Program-made: the position numbers and the translations under genes
Origin: Azoarcus sp. TTM-91
Lineage (GTDB): Bacteria; Pseudomonadota; Gammaproteobacteria; Burkholderiales; Rhodocyclaceae
Length of the DNA stretch: 64,000 nucleotides
Direction: 5' to 3'
Assembly (NCBI RefSeq): GCF_012911025.1
Contig: NZ_WUEI01000008.1
Span: 22,365 to 86,364 of the forward strand
Shown: positions 1-8,332 of the stretch, piece after piece
How the letters are laid out: each line of letters begins with the position of its first letter
How positions within the stretch are numbered: position 1 is the first letter of the stretch
Notes under the pieces: model-generated
What the model saw: the letters and a program-made list of their open reading frames with translations, nothing else
Told to the model about the DNA's origin: nothing
Database searches by the model: none

Positions 1-191
1 TGATCGGCTTCGGCAACGAAGCGGCGCCCGAGCTGGGCACGCCACCGGCCGGCGCCCCGCGCCAGCCGGCCGCGCAGACCAGCTACGACCCCAACAGCGC
101 ATTCCAGTTGATCGGCCATGGCCCCTTGAACGCCGAGCAGCTCGCCCGGCTGACTCCTGCCGAACGCCGCACGCTGGATAACGAACGCTGA
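1..191 (+). CDS. C-terminal fragment of a probable TPS exoprotein (filamentous haemagglutinin-like)
   Basis: The open frame enters from the left edge (first whole codon at 3) and stops at 189-191, leaving about 62 residues. The tail is Pro/Ala-rich, then reads NSAFQLIGHGPLNAEQLARL and ends TPAERRTLDNER. Nothing catalytic is visible. The call rests on context: the FhaC/ShlB-type transporter at 1857-3482 needs a TpsA partner, and in related loci a large haemagglutinin-like protein lies just upstream of the sigma factor and transporter genes. The fragment is too short to recognise a domain, so another secreted or membrane protein is possible. Reading leftward beyond the window would settle this. 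Confidence 0.5.
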   Translation, partial: IGFGNEAAPELGTPPAGAPRQPAAQTSYDPNSAFQLIGHGPLNAEQLARLTPAERRTLDNER

Positions 192-259
192 ACGGTGCCG
201 TCACCCTCCCGGCCCGCGCCTCCGCAAGGAAGCGCGGTGCCGACCAACGCCTGTCTGCC

Positions 260-919
260 ATGAGCCTGCCTGCCTTGTTCTCCGCTCATTCGCCCGCCCG
301 TCTGGCCCGCCCGGCAACGCCGCCGGGCAGGACGCCCGGCTGTTCCCTGGCCACCCACCAGGGCTTTGCACCGCCGCCGGCGCCGGTTTCATCGCAACCG
401 GCCCGGCCGGCGGAAGCGCTGCCGGAAAGGGGGGAGCCGCAACGCTTCCTCGCCGAGCACTACCACGCCCTCTGCCGCCGCCTAGCGCGTCGCCTGGGCA
501 ACCGCGAGCTGGCCGCCGAAAGCCTGCACGAAGCCTGGCTGCGCCTGGCCGGGCAGAGCCCTCGGCCAAGCGTGGCCAATGTCGAGGCCTACGTTTTCAC
601 CGTCGCCTGCAACGCGGCGATGGACCTGCTGACGGCGGAGAACCGCCGCAGGCAGCGGGAAGAAAGCGGCGACGAACTGGAACTGGCTGCGGATCCGGCG
701 CCTGGCCCGGAGGCGCAGCTGGAAGCCGCTTCCGAGCTGGCGGCCACGCTGCGCCGCCTGGAGCGCCTGCCGCCACGGCAGCGGGCGCTGGTCCATGCGG
801 TCGGCGTGGATGGCCGGCCGCGGGAGGAGGTGGCTCGCCAGTTCCGCGTATCCCTGCGCAGCGTGGACCGGGCGGTCGCCCAGGCCAGGGCGGTGTGGCG
901 GGAGGCGGAGGCGGCCTGA
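260..919 (+). CDS. ECF (FecI-like) RNA polymerase sigma factor
   Basis: A 219-residue protein with sigma region 2 at about residues 72-125 (HYHALCRRLARR, then AAESLHEAWLRLAG and the AYVFTVACNAAMDLL helix). Sigma region 4 follows at about 165-212 (LERLPPRQRALVHAVGVDG, then EEVARQFRVSLRSVDRAV, the helix-turn-helix). This is the FecI pattern: NxxAAxxLxxE-type region 2.2 and a LPPRQR region 4. The first 65 residues are Pro/Ala-rich and unlike a sigma factor, and no Shine-Dalgarno precedes 260, so the true start may be downstream at a non-ATG codon. No FecR-like anti-sigma gene is adjacent. Position between the exoprotein fragment and the transporter suggests it drives this secretion locus (inference). 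Confidence 0.85.
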   Translation: MSLPALFSAHSPARLARPATPPGRTPGCSLATHQGFAPPPAPVSSQPARPAEALPERGEPQRFLAEHYHALCRRLARRLGNRELAAESLHEAWLRLAGQSPRPSVANVEAYVFTVACNAAMDLLTAENRRRQREESGDELELAADPAPGPEAQLEAASELAATLRRLERLPPRQRALVHAVGVDGRPREEVARQFRVSLRSVDRAVAQARAVWREAEAA

Positions 920-1080
920 AGGCGAGGCCGCCGGGCGTATCCGAAGCCGGCCCGGGGCCGGTATGAGCTGACGCCGGGATAGGCCCCGGCACCTTTTCCG
1001 TGAATCGAAGCCGCTTTGCCCTTGTTACCGGGCAGGTCCGCGGCCGACCTCGGGAAGGCGCAGCCGGCCTGCGCTCCGGC

Positions 1081-1503
1081 TCACTGGGCCGGGCGTGGCG
1101 CGATCGGCAGGCTGGGTTGCACTTCCGGCGGGCGCTGCGGATACACCGAGGTGCCGAAGGTATTGCCCATGCGGTGGCTGGTGGCCGCCCGATTGAAGAG
1201 GCCGAGCTGGTTCTCCGGGCGGTCCAGCACGGATTCCGACGCCAGCCCCGGCTGCCCCCTGCCGCCGCCACGGGCCGGCGCCGGCTGCAGCTTCTGTGAC
1301 AGACAGCCGTAGGAGGGCGCGCGCTGGCCATTCACCTCCACCTCGATGCAGCTGTCCGGCTGCGTTTCCCCCGCGTCGGCGGCGCCGGCAGCCATTGGCG
1401 CCGCCGCCAGCAGCAGGGAGGCGAGGAGGGCGAGGGAGACGCCGGGCAGGCGGGTTTTGCCGCTGGAAGGTCGTGTGCGCGGGGAAGGCATCGGTCGAGA
1501 CAT
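1081..1503 (-). CDS. Small secreted two-cysteine protein of the TPS locus, unknown function
   Basis: A 140-residue protein read opposite to its neighbours. I placed the start at 1503 because GGAGCAC lies 5-11 bases upstream. It also leaves a typical signal peptide: a basic N-terminus, then LALLASLLLAAAPMAAGA, cleaved near AGA-AD at about residue 38. An open frame extends further upstream but lacks a signal-peptide start. The mature protein has exactly two cysteines in DSCIEVEVNGQRAPSYGCL, spaced for one disulfide, and a low-complexity Pro/Gln-rich tail (PEVQPSLPIAPRPAQ). I do not recognise a named family. Its place inside the secretion cluster suggests a periplasmic or surface accessory. Its own promoter must lie in 1504-1856. 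Confidence 0.7.
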   Translation of the reverse strand: MSRPMPSPRTRPSSGKTRLPGVSLALLASLLLAAAPMAAGAADAGETQPDSCIEVEVNGQRAPSYGCLSQKLQPAPARGGGRGQPGLASESVLDRPENQLGLFNRAATSHRMGNTFGTSVYPQRPPEVQPSLPIAPRPAQ

Positions 1504-1856
1504 GAGGTGCTCCTGGTGTGGCGCGACGGCGCTAGCGGTGGCCGCGGCGGCTGTGATGGGAGGAAAGCGTGGGGGAGGGCGCCCGTTGAAGCAGGCCGCT
1601 TCCCCGGCGCGGGCCGGGACGGCCCTGCGGCATTCCTTTTGTTCAGCGTGCGCGTGGCGCGGCAGCGGTTTCGTGAATCTTTTGTGACGGATGGCAGTTG
1701 CGCCCTCCGGCGGCCGTCTAGGAGCACATGAGCAGGTCGGAGCGCCCGCGCCTGCCAGGAAACCGAGGGCTTTCATGCCCGGCGGTGGCCGCCGTGGAAC
1801 GGGGCTGCCGGCGTGGCTTTTCTACTAGGGATTACCAGGGAAATCGGGTTCGACAG
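1504..1856. other. Divergent intergenic region between the small secreted gene and the TpsB gene
   Basis: About 350 bases separating two divergent starts, so it should contain promoters for both. An in-frame ATG at 1728 lies behind a good TAGGAG (about 1715-1720) and would extend TpsB by 43 residues, which could shrink this gap. I see no convincing -35/-10 pair or operator by eye. The antisense frames here are not supported as genes. Confidence 0.5.
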
Positions 1857-3482
1857 ATGCATGAACTGAAGAAACGGCCACCGACGGCCCGCACCGCGCT
1901 CTGCCTGGCAGTGCTGGCACTCTCCGGCCACGGCCTGGCCTTGGCGCAGGCACCGTCCGGCGGGCAGGTCCCGGCGGAAACCGTCGCCGACGATCGCCGG
2001 GTGGATGTCAATGAATACCTGGTGCGCGGCAACACTGTGCTGGATGCGCGCGCCATCGAGGCAGCGGTCACGCCCTTCCTCGGCCCGGACCGCGGCATGA
2101 AGGACATCGAGGCCGCCCGCGATGCCCTGCTCGCCGCCTACCAGGCCAAGGGTTACCAGTCGGTGTACGTCGATCTGCCGGAACAGCAGGTGACCGAGGG
2201 CATCGTGCTGCTGCAGGTCACCGAGACCCGCGTCGGCCGGGTGCGCGTGGTCGGCGCGGCATACTCCTCGCCGACCAAGGTGAGGGACGAGGTGCCGGCG
2301 TTGAAGGAAGGCGAGGTGCCCGACTTCACCCAGGCCCAGGTCGAGCTCACAGCGCTCAACCGTGGCGGCAAGCGCCAGGTGATGCCGCTGGTGAAGCAGG
2401 GCGGCCTGCCCGGCACCATGGATGTGGATCTCAAGGTCGAGGACAGCAGCCCCTGGCGCGCCAGTGTCGGCCTGAACAACGACCGCAGCGCGGATACCGA
2501 GCGCCTGCGGCTGACCGCCTCGGTGGGCCACGACAATCTGTGGCAGCTCGGCCACAACCTGTCCTTCAGCTTCTACGGCACGCCGGAAGACCTGGAGCAG
2601 ACCAGGGTGTGGTCCGGCGCCTATGTGGCGCCGCTGGCCCCGGACTGGAGCCTGGAGCTGTCCGGCTACAAATCGAACAGCAACGTCGCCACCGTCGGCG
2701 GCACCAGCGTGCTGGGCAAGGGCCACTCCATCGGCCTGAAAGCCACCTACACGGTGCCGATGTCTGGCGACTGGTGGCATTCGCTGAGCGCCGGCGTGGA
2801 TTTCAAGCGCAACGACGAGGAAGTCCGCCTCGGCGGCAGCGGCGACGAAGTGCCGCTGGAATACGCGCCCATCACCCTGGCTTACTCCGGCTTCCTGCAG
2901 ACCGAGCGCGCCCAGTACGCGCTGGGCCTGTCGCTGGTGAACGGCACCCGCAGCTTCCTCGGCTACGGCAGCGACTGGCGGGAGTTCTACTACAAGCGCT
3001 ACAAGGCCTCGCCCAGCTTCATGGTGCTGAAGGCGGACCTGAACACCACCCACACGCTGGCGGGCAACACCCAGCTGGGCATCCGCTTCGCCGGCCAGCT
3101 CACCGATTCGCCGCTGGTTTCCGGCGAGCAGATCGCCGCCGGCGGCATGAACTCGGTACGGGGCTACCTCAACGCCGAGGCCACCGGCGACTACGGCATG
3201 GTCGGCTCGCTGGAATTGCGCAGCCCGGCGCTGAGCCTAGGCGTCGCCGCGGTGGAGGACTGGCGCATCTACGTCTTCGCCGATGGCGCCCGCCTGCGCC
3301 TGCGCGATCCCTTGCCCGAGCAGGACGACCGTTTCGATCTTGCCTCGCTCGGCATCGGCAGCAGCCTGCGGGTGGGCCGCTACCTGTCCGGCCGGGTGGA
3401 CCTGGGCTATCCGCTGAAGGACGGCCCGCGCACCGAGCGCCACGACCCGCGCCTCACCTTCAGCGTCACCGCCAGCTACTGA
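1857..3482 (+). CDS. TpsB outer-membrane transporter (FhaC/ShlB/HecB family)
   Basis: A 541-residue Omp85-superfamily pore that exports a TpsA exoprotein across the outer membrane. A signal peptide (TALCLAVLALSGHGLALAQA) is followed by a POTRA_2 domain at about residues 50-125 (VNEYLVRGNTVLDARAIE through VLLQVTETRVG). A second POTRA-like region and a 16-strand beta-barrel follow, starting near SPWRASVGLNNDRS. The L6 tetrad VRGY sits at about residue 434 and a FADGARL strand near the C-terminus; the last residues (FSVTASY) end in an aromatic. Length fits the family (about 550). The start at 1857 puts the signal peptide at the N-terminus, although the ATG at 1728 has a better ribosome site. The stop overlaps a possible ATG (TGATG) of the next frame. 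Confidence 0.93.
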   Translation: MHELKKRPPTARTALCLAVLALSGHGLALAQAPSGGQVPAETVADDRRVDVNEYLVRGNTVLDARAIEAAVTPFLGPDRGMKDIEAARDALLAAYQAKGYQSVYVDLPEQQVTEGIVLLQVTETRVGRVRVVGAAYSSPTKVRDEVPALKEGEVPDFTQAQVELTALNRGGKRQVMPLVKQGGLPGTMDVDLKVEDSSPWRASVGLNNDRSADTERLRLTASVGHDNLWQLGHNLSFSFYGTPEDLEQTRVWSGAYVAPLAPDWSLELSGYKSNSNVATVGGTSVLGKGHSIGLKATYTVPMSGDWWHSLSAGVDFKRNDEEVRLGGSGDEVPLEYAPITLAYSGFLQTERAQYALGLSLVNGTRSFLGYGSDWREFYYKRYKASPSFMVLKADLNTTHTLAGNTQLGIRFAGQLTDSPLVSGEQIAAGGMNSVRGYLNAEATGDYGMVGSLELRSPALSLGVAAVEDWRIYVFADGARLRLRDPLPEQDDRFDLASLGIGSSLRVGRYLSGRVDLGYPLKDGPRTERHDPRLTFSVTASY

Positions 3483-3541
3483 TGAGCCGGCTACCCCAAC
3501 GCATAACCATGCATATCCCAAGCGTTTCTGGAGAATCACTC

Positions 3542-5317
3542 ATGCGCCGCATCCTCTTTCTCGCGCTCATGCTGCTCGGCGCCGCCCTGCCTGGCCTCGC
3601 CCAGGCCTGGTGGCAGCCGGAATGGGCCTACCGCAAGCCGATCACCCTGGACGCGACGCCGCAAGGCGCCGCCATCGGCAGCGATGCCGGCCGCGCGCCG
3701 GTGCTGGTCCGCCTGCACACCGGCAACTTCGGCTTCGAGGGCGTGAGCGAAACCGGCTCCGACCTGCGCTTCGTCGCCGGCGACGACAAGACCGTGCTCA
3801 ACCACCAGATCGAACAGTTCGACCCGCTGCTGGGCATCGCGCTGATCTGGGTGGACGTGCCCAGCCTCAGCAGCGGCGCCAGCCAGCAGGTCTGGATGTA
3901 CTACGGCAACCCGAAGGCCCCGGCTTCCGGCAACGGCCAGCTCACCTTCGATCCGGACTACACCCTGGTCTACCACTTCGCCGAAGCCAACGTGCCGCCG
4001 CGCGACACCACCGCCTACGCCAACCACGGCCAGAGCACGGTGGCGGCGGCCGACGGCACGGTGATCGGCCGCGGCGCCCGCCTGGGCAACGCGCCGCTGC
4101 TGCTGCCGGCCTCGCCCTCGCTGGCGCTGGCGGCCAACGCGCCCTTCACCTTCTCTGCCTGGATCCGGCCGGAGCAGGTGGATGCCGAGCAGGCGCTGTA
4201 TGTGCGCCGCGACGGTGCCGGCGAACTGTTGATCGGCCTTGCCCAGGGCATTCCCTATGTGCAGGTAAACGGCCAGCGCAGCACCCCGGCGCAACCGGTG
4301 CAGGCGGCGCAGTGGTCGCACATCGCGGTGCGCAGCGACGGCCAGAACATCACCCTCTTCGTAGCCGGCCGCCCGGCGGTCACGCTGGCCGCCGCCACCC
4401 CGGCGCTGAACGGCGCGGCTGCCGTTGGTGGCGACGTGCCGGGCGCAGCCACGCCGCTGGCCGCCTTCAACGGCGCCATCGACGAGTTGCGCTTGTCCAA
4501 GACGGCGCGTCCGGACGCCCTCATCCTGGCGGATGCGATCTCCCAGGGTGCGGACTCCCGCCTGACCGCCTTCGGCGCCGATGAGCAGCAGGCCGGCAAG
4601 AGCCACTTCGGCTTCATCCTCGCCGCCATGCCGCTGGACGCCTGGGTCGTGGTCTTCCTGCTGGGCATCATGATGGTCGTCTCGTGGGCCATCATGATCG
4701 GCAAGAGCCGCAGCTACGGCGCCATGGCCCGCGCCAACGACAGCTTCATGGCGGCGTTCCGCCAAACCGCCGGCGCGCCGCTGGACCAGCTGGCCCGCTC
4801 CGAGCGCGTGCCGGCCGAGGTGAAGAACGATTCGCCGCTGTGGCGCCTGTATGAAGTGGCGGTGGCCGAAATGCGCTACCGCCAGGAGCGCGGCTACGAC
4901 ATCAACGCGGTATCCGCCGCCACCATAGGCGCGATCCGCGCGGCGATGGACGGCGTGATGGTGCGCGAGAACGAGCGCATGGCCCGCCGCATGAACTGGC
5001 TCTCCACCACCATCGAAGGCGCGCCCTACGTCGGCCTGTTCGGCACCGTGATCGGCATCATGCTGGTGTTCGTCGTCGCCGCCATGGCCGGCGCGGTGGA
5101 CATCAACTCGGTCGCTCCCGGCATGGCCGCCGCGCTGTTGTGTACCGCGGCCGGCCTGGGCGTCGCCATTCCCGCGCTGTTCGGCTACAACTGGCTGGCC
5201 GCCCGCTCGGAAGCGATCGGCGCCGACATGGCGGTGTTCGTGGATGAGTTCTCCACCCGCCTCGCCGAAGAGCAGGGCGAGGGCCGCCAGCACCGCCCGG
5301 CGCTGCAACGGGCTTGA
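3542..5317 (+). CDS. ExbB/TolQ-type proton channel with periplasmic DUF2341 and LamG-like domains
   Basis: A 591-residue fusion. The start at 3542 follows GGAGA and gives a clean signal peptide ending AQA at residue 22. A DUF2341-type region covers about 25-150 (WAYRKPITLDA; DLRFVAGDDKTVLNHQIEQF; QQVWMYYGNPKA). A LamG/concanavalin-like domain covers about 155-335 (YHFAE, FTFSAWIRPEQ, WSHIAVRSDGQNITLFVAG, FNGAIDELRLSKTA). The MotA/TolQ/ExbB channel takes the last 230 residues, with membrane helices near 364-390, 496-518 and 524-550. It carries GLFGTVIGIMLVF and VAPGMAAALLCTAAGLGVAIP, the conserved ExbB motifs. Ordinary ExbB is about 240 residues, so the N-terminal half is an added periplasmic module. 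exbD follows after 14 bases. Confidence 0.92.
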   Translation: MRRILFLALMLLGAALPGLAQAWWQPEWAYRKPITLDATPQGAAIGSDAGRAPVLVRLHTGNFGFEGVSETGSDLRFVAGDDKTVLNHQIEQFDPLLGIALIWVDVPSLSSGASQQVWMYYGNPKAPASGNGQLTFDPDYTLVYHFAEANVPPRDTTAYANHGQSTVAAADGTVIGRGARLGNAPLLLPASPSLALAANAPFTFSAWIRPEQVDAEQALYVRRDGAGELLIGLAQGIPYVQVNGQRSTPAQPVQAAQWSHIAVRSDGQNITLFVAGRPAVTLAAATPALNGAAAVGGDVPGAATPLAAFNGAIDELRLSKTARPDALILADAISQGADSRLTAFGADEQQAGKSHFGFILAAMPLDAWVVVFLLGIMMVVSWAIMIGKSRSYGAMARANDSFMAAFRQTAGAPLDQLARSERVPAEVKNDSPLWRLYEVAVAEMRYRQERGYDINAVSAATIGAIRAAMDGVMVRENERMARRMNWLSTTIEGAPYVGLFGTVIGIMLVFVVAAMAGAVDINSVAPGMAAALLCTAAGLGVAIPALFGYNWLAARSEAIGADMAVFVDEFSTRLAEEQGEGRQHRPALQRA

Positions 5318-5331
5318 CGGGGCGAACGACC

Positions 5332-5742
5332 ATGGCCATTGCAGCCAAGTTCGGGCCCAAGAAACGGGCCGGCGGCATCAACATCACCCCCTTCGTCGAT
5401 GTGTTGCTGGTGGTGCTGGTGATCTTCATCCTCACCAGCAACGCCAGCGTGCCCGGCATCCGGGTGGATCTGCCGAAGGCAAGCTCCGCCGTTCCACTGG
5501 AAAAGCCCAAGACCAAGGCGATCACCATAGACAACGCCGGCCAGGTGTTCCTGGACGCCTACCCGGTGACGCTGCCGGAGCTGGAGTCCCGCCTGCGCAC
5601 CGAGAAGGCGCTGACGCCGGACTTTCCGGTCATCGTCCGCGGCGACGCCTCGGTGCAGTACGCCAAGGTGGTCGAGGTGCTGGACCTGCTGCGCCGCATC
5701 GAGTTGAACCAGATCGGCCTGGTGACGGGCAAGCCGGCTTGA
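5332..5742 (+). CDS. ExbD/TolR-type biopolymer transport protein
   Basis: A 136-residue protein with one N-terminal membrane helix (ITPFVDVLLVVLVIFILTS). Asp23 lies in the helix at the position of the essential proton-carrying Asp25 of E. coli ExbD. A periplasmic domain of the usual ExbD length follows. The start at 5332 is an ATG. It works with the ExbB fusion upstream to harvest proton-motive force for the TonB encoded next. It ends ten bases before the TonB GTG, within the same operon. Confidence 0.93.
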   Translation: MAIAAKFGPKKRAGGINITPFVDVLLVVLVIFILTSNASVPGIRVDLPKASSAVPLEKPKTKAITIDNAGQVFLDAYPVTLPELESRLRTEKALTPDFPVIVRGDASVQYAKVVEVLDLLRRIELNQIGLVTGKPA

Positions 5743-5752
5743 GGAGGACCAG

Positions 5753-6463
5753 GTGAAACCTCCTTATTCCACGACGCCGCAGACGGTCTCCGCTGGCCGC
5801 CGGCTGTGGCGCCGCTGGGGCGGGCTGGTCACCGGCGTGGCGATCGCCGCCGCGCTGGCCGCCTTGCTCTGGTACCTGCTGGCCGACACCGCCAGCACCA
5901 AGCGCGAGGTGGCAGCCACGCCCATGCTGATGCTGCCGCCTCCACCCCCGCCGCCGGAGCCGGAAAAGCAGCCGGAACCGGAAAAGGTCGAGCCGCAGGT
6001 GGTCGAACCGCTGCCCACGCCCATCGAGCCGATGGATCAGCCGCCCGACGATGCGCCGCCCAGCCCGTCGGAGGACGTCGGCGACCCGGTGACCATAGAC
6101 GGCGAAGCGCAGGCCGGCGGCGACGCCTTCGGCATCGGCGCCGGACGTGGCGGCGGCTCGGTCGGCGCCGGTCGTGGTGGCCCGGGCAATTCGGCCTACG
6201 CCGGCTACGTTTCCAGCGTGCTGCAGCGGACCCTGGCGCGCGACCCGCGCACCCGCCAGCTGGTGTTCGACGACATCCGCCTCGACCTCTGGCTGACCCG
6301 CGAAGGCCGTGCGGTGCGCGTCGAACTCGTGGATGGCACCGGCGACGCCGCGATAGACCGCGCCGTCATCGAGCTGGTCCGGCAGATGGAGCAGCTGGAC
6401 GAACGTCCGCCGGCCTCCATGCGCTATCCGATGCGGGTCTCCATGAAGGGGCGCCGTCCATGA
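5753..6463 (+). CDS. TonB energy transducer
   Basis: A 236-residue protein starting at GTG 5753, which is fixed by a GAGGAGG site at 5741-5747. A cytoplasmic stub is followed by one membrane helix (LVTGVAIAAALAALLWYLLA, about 22-42). A proline-rich periplasmic spacer (PPPPPPPEPEKQPEPEKVEP) and a glycine-rich stretch lead to a C-terminal TonB domain at about 150-236 (YVSSVLQRTLARDP, DIRLDLWLTREGRAVRVELV, AIDRAVIELVRQM, PMRVSMKGRRP). It should couple ExbBD to an outer-membrane partner. No TonB-dependent receptor lies beside it; the nearest outer-membrane proteins are TpsB and the porin. The stop overlaps the next start (ATGA). Confidence 0.92.
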   Translation: MKPPYSTTPQTVSAGRRLWRRWGGLVTGVAIAAALAALLWYLLADTASTKREVAATPMLMLPPPPPPPEPEKQPEPEKVEPQVVEPLPTPIEPMDQPPDDAPPSPSEDVGDPVTIDGEAQAGGDAFGIGAGRGGGSVGAGRGGPGNSAYAGYVSSVLQRTLARDPRTRQLVFDDIRLDLWLTREGRAVRVELVDGTGDAAIDRAVIELVRQMEQLDERPPASMRYPMRVSMKGRRP

Positions 6464-8322
6464 GCACCGGCCGGCCCACTACCCAACCCGCAGTTTCCCC
6501 CTCCAACTCTGTGAACCCATCCATGAGTCCAGTGACCCTTTCCGATCGTCGCGCCCCCACGGGCCGCGGCATCAACCGGCCGGCGCAGGCCTCCGGTATC
6601 AAACTCGCCACCGCCACCCTGGCCTCCCTGATCGCGCTGCTGGGCAGCACGGCGGTGCAAGCCCAGGCGCCGGCGCCCACCGAAAGCGCGATGGTGAAGC
6701 TGATCCGCGGCCTGATCGATAGCGGCGCGCTCGCCCGCGACGTCGGCGAAGCGCTGCTCGCCCAGGCCCAGACCGAGGCCATGGCGGCCCAGCAGGCGCA
6801 GCGCCAGGCCAGCACCGCCGCCGCCCAGCCGCAGCCGGGTACCCGCGCCCAGGCCGGCGACGTACGCGTGCCCTATGTGCCGCAGACGGTGCGCGACCAG
6901 ATCCGCGACGAGATCAAGGGCGAAGTCATGGCTCAGGCCAAGGCCGAAGGCTGGGCCGCGCCCAACGAGACGCCGGAATGGACCAAGCGTATCCGCGTCG
7001 AAGGCGATCTGCGGGTGCGCAACGAATCCCGCCTGTTCTCCGGCGGCAACAGCAACATCCAGAGCGACTGGGCGAAGCTGAACGACGACGGCCCCTACGA
7101 CGTCAATCCCAACACCTCGCTGTCCCTGCCGCCGCTGATGAACACCCGCAAGGACCGCGAGAGCCTGTTCCGCATCCGTGCCCGTCTCGGCATCTTCGCC
7201 GACCTCTCCGAGCGCACCCAGGCCGGCGTGCGCATCGCCACCGGCAGCGACGACAGCCCGGTCTCCACCACCCAGACCCTGGGCGGCGGTCTGGGCAAAA
7301 AGGAAATCTGGCTGGATCAGGCCTGGCTGTCGCACCGTCCGGTGGACTGGCTGACCATCGTCGGCGGCCGCTTCGGCAACCCCTTCTTCTCCACCGACAC
7401 CCTGTTCTCCGGCGACCTGAACTTCGACGGCATCGCCGCCAAGTTCGACAAGACCCTGGCCGCCAACAAGGATGTGGAACTGTTCGGCACCGTGGGCGTG
7501 ATCCCGCTGGAGTACTCCTCCGACAGCTTCCCCGGCACCAGCCAGGACAAGATGAAGAGCGAGAACAAGTGGCTCTTCGGCGCGCAGATGGGCGCGGCCT
7601 GGAAGGTGAATGCCGACAACCAGCTGCGCGGCGCGCTCGCCTACTACAACTTCAGCAACATCACCGGCAAGATCTCCGACCCCTGCGCGCTGTACGCCGG
7701 CGCCGACCACTGCAGCACCGACTGGTCGCGCCCCGCCTTCATGCAGAAGGGCAACACCCTGATGCTGCTGCGCGACATCGCGCTGGACCCGACCGATCCC
7801 GCCAACACGCCGATGCCGCAATACGTCGGCCTGGCCTCCAAGTTCCGCCTGCTGGACCTCAACTTCCGCTGGGATACCAAGGCCGTCGGCAACATCCCCC
7901 TGCGGGTGGATGCCAACTACATCCGCAACCTCGCCTACGACGAGGACGGCATGTGGCGCCGCGCCCGTGGCGGCATCGTGAACAACTTCGGCAACACCGG
8001 CGGCACCGGCCAGGCCGACTTCGAGAGTGGCGCCAACGCCTACATGCTGCAGGTGACCTACGGCAAGCCCAGCCCGTCCGCCCGCGGCGACTGGAACATG
8101 CTGGCCGGCTACAAGTACATCGAGCCGGATGCGCTGCCGGATGGCTACAACGACTCCACCTTCCACCTGGGCGGCACCAATGCGCGCGGCTACTTCCTGG
8201 GCGGCTCCTACGCGATCGACAAGAACACCTGGTTCACCGGCCGCTGGATCTCGAGCAAGGAAATCTACGGCCCGCCGCTGTCCATCGATCTGCTGCAGCT
8301 GGAATTCAACGCCCGCTTGTAA
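6460..8322 (+). CDS. Putative outer-membrane porin (Porin_5-like)
   Basis: A 620-residue protein starting at the ATG overlapping the tonB stop; a second in-frame ATG at 6523 would remove 21 residues. A long N-region precedes the signal-peptide core (ATATLASLIALLGSTAVQAQA, about 48-68). A helical, Gln/Ala-rich segment (about 75-125) follows, then a beta-rich body beginning RIRVEGDLRVRNESRL. Alternating strands include LFRIRARLGIFADL, WLTIVGGRFGNPFF, LRGALAYYNFSN, WNMLAGYKYIEP and WFTGRWISSKEIYGP, and the end is LLQLEFNARL. This matches the family annotated as putative porin. The helical N-segment could reach the periplasm or trimerise. Whether it is the TonB client is unknown. Confidence 0.82.
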   Translation: MSTGRPTTQPAVSPSNSVNPSMSPVTLSDRRAPTGRGINRPAQASGIKLATATLASLIALLGSTAVQAQAPAPTESAMVKLIRGLIDSGALARDVGEALLAQAQTEAMAAQQAQRQASTAAAQPQPGTRAQAGDVRVPYVPQTVRDQIRDEIKGEVMAQAKAEGWAAPNETPEWTKRIRVEGDLRVRNESRLFSGGNSNIQSDWAKLNDDGPYDVNPNTSLSLPPLMNTRKDRESLFRIRARLGIFADLSERTQAGVRIATGSDDSPVSTTQTLGGGLGKKEIWLDQAWLSHRPVDWLTIVGGRFGNPFFSTDTLFSGDLNFDGIAAKFDKTLAANKDVELFGTVGVIPLEYSSDSFPGTSQDKMKSENKWLFGAQMGAAWKVNADNQLRGALAYYNFSNITGKISDPCALYAGADHCSTDWSRPAFMQKGNTLMLLRDIALDPTDPANTPMPQYVGLASKFRLLDLNFRWDTKAVGNIPLRVDANYIRNLAYDEDGMWRRARGGIVNNFGNTGGTGQADFESGANAYMLQVTYGKPSPSARGDWNMLAGYKYIEPDALPDGYNDSTFHLGGTNARGYFLGGSYAIDKNTWFTGRWISSKEIYGPPLSIDLLQLEFNARL

Positions 8323-8332
8323 GGATGCCCAC

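Noticed and set aside
3536..5308. 590-codon open frame on the minus strand under the ExbB fusion
   Set aside because: His/Arg/Gly-rich shadow of a clear coding gene; no signal peptide or domain.
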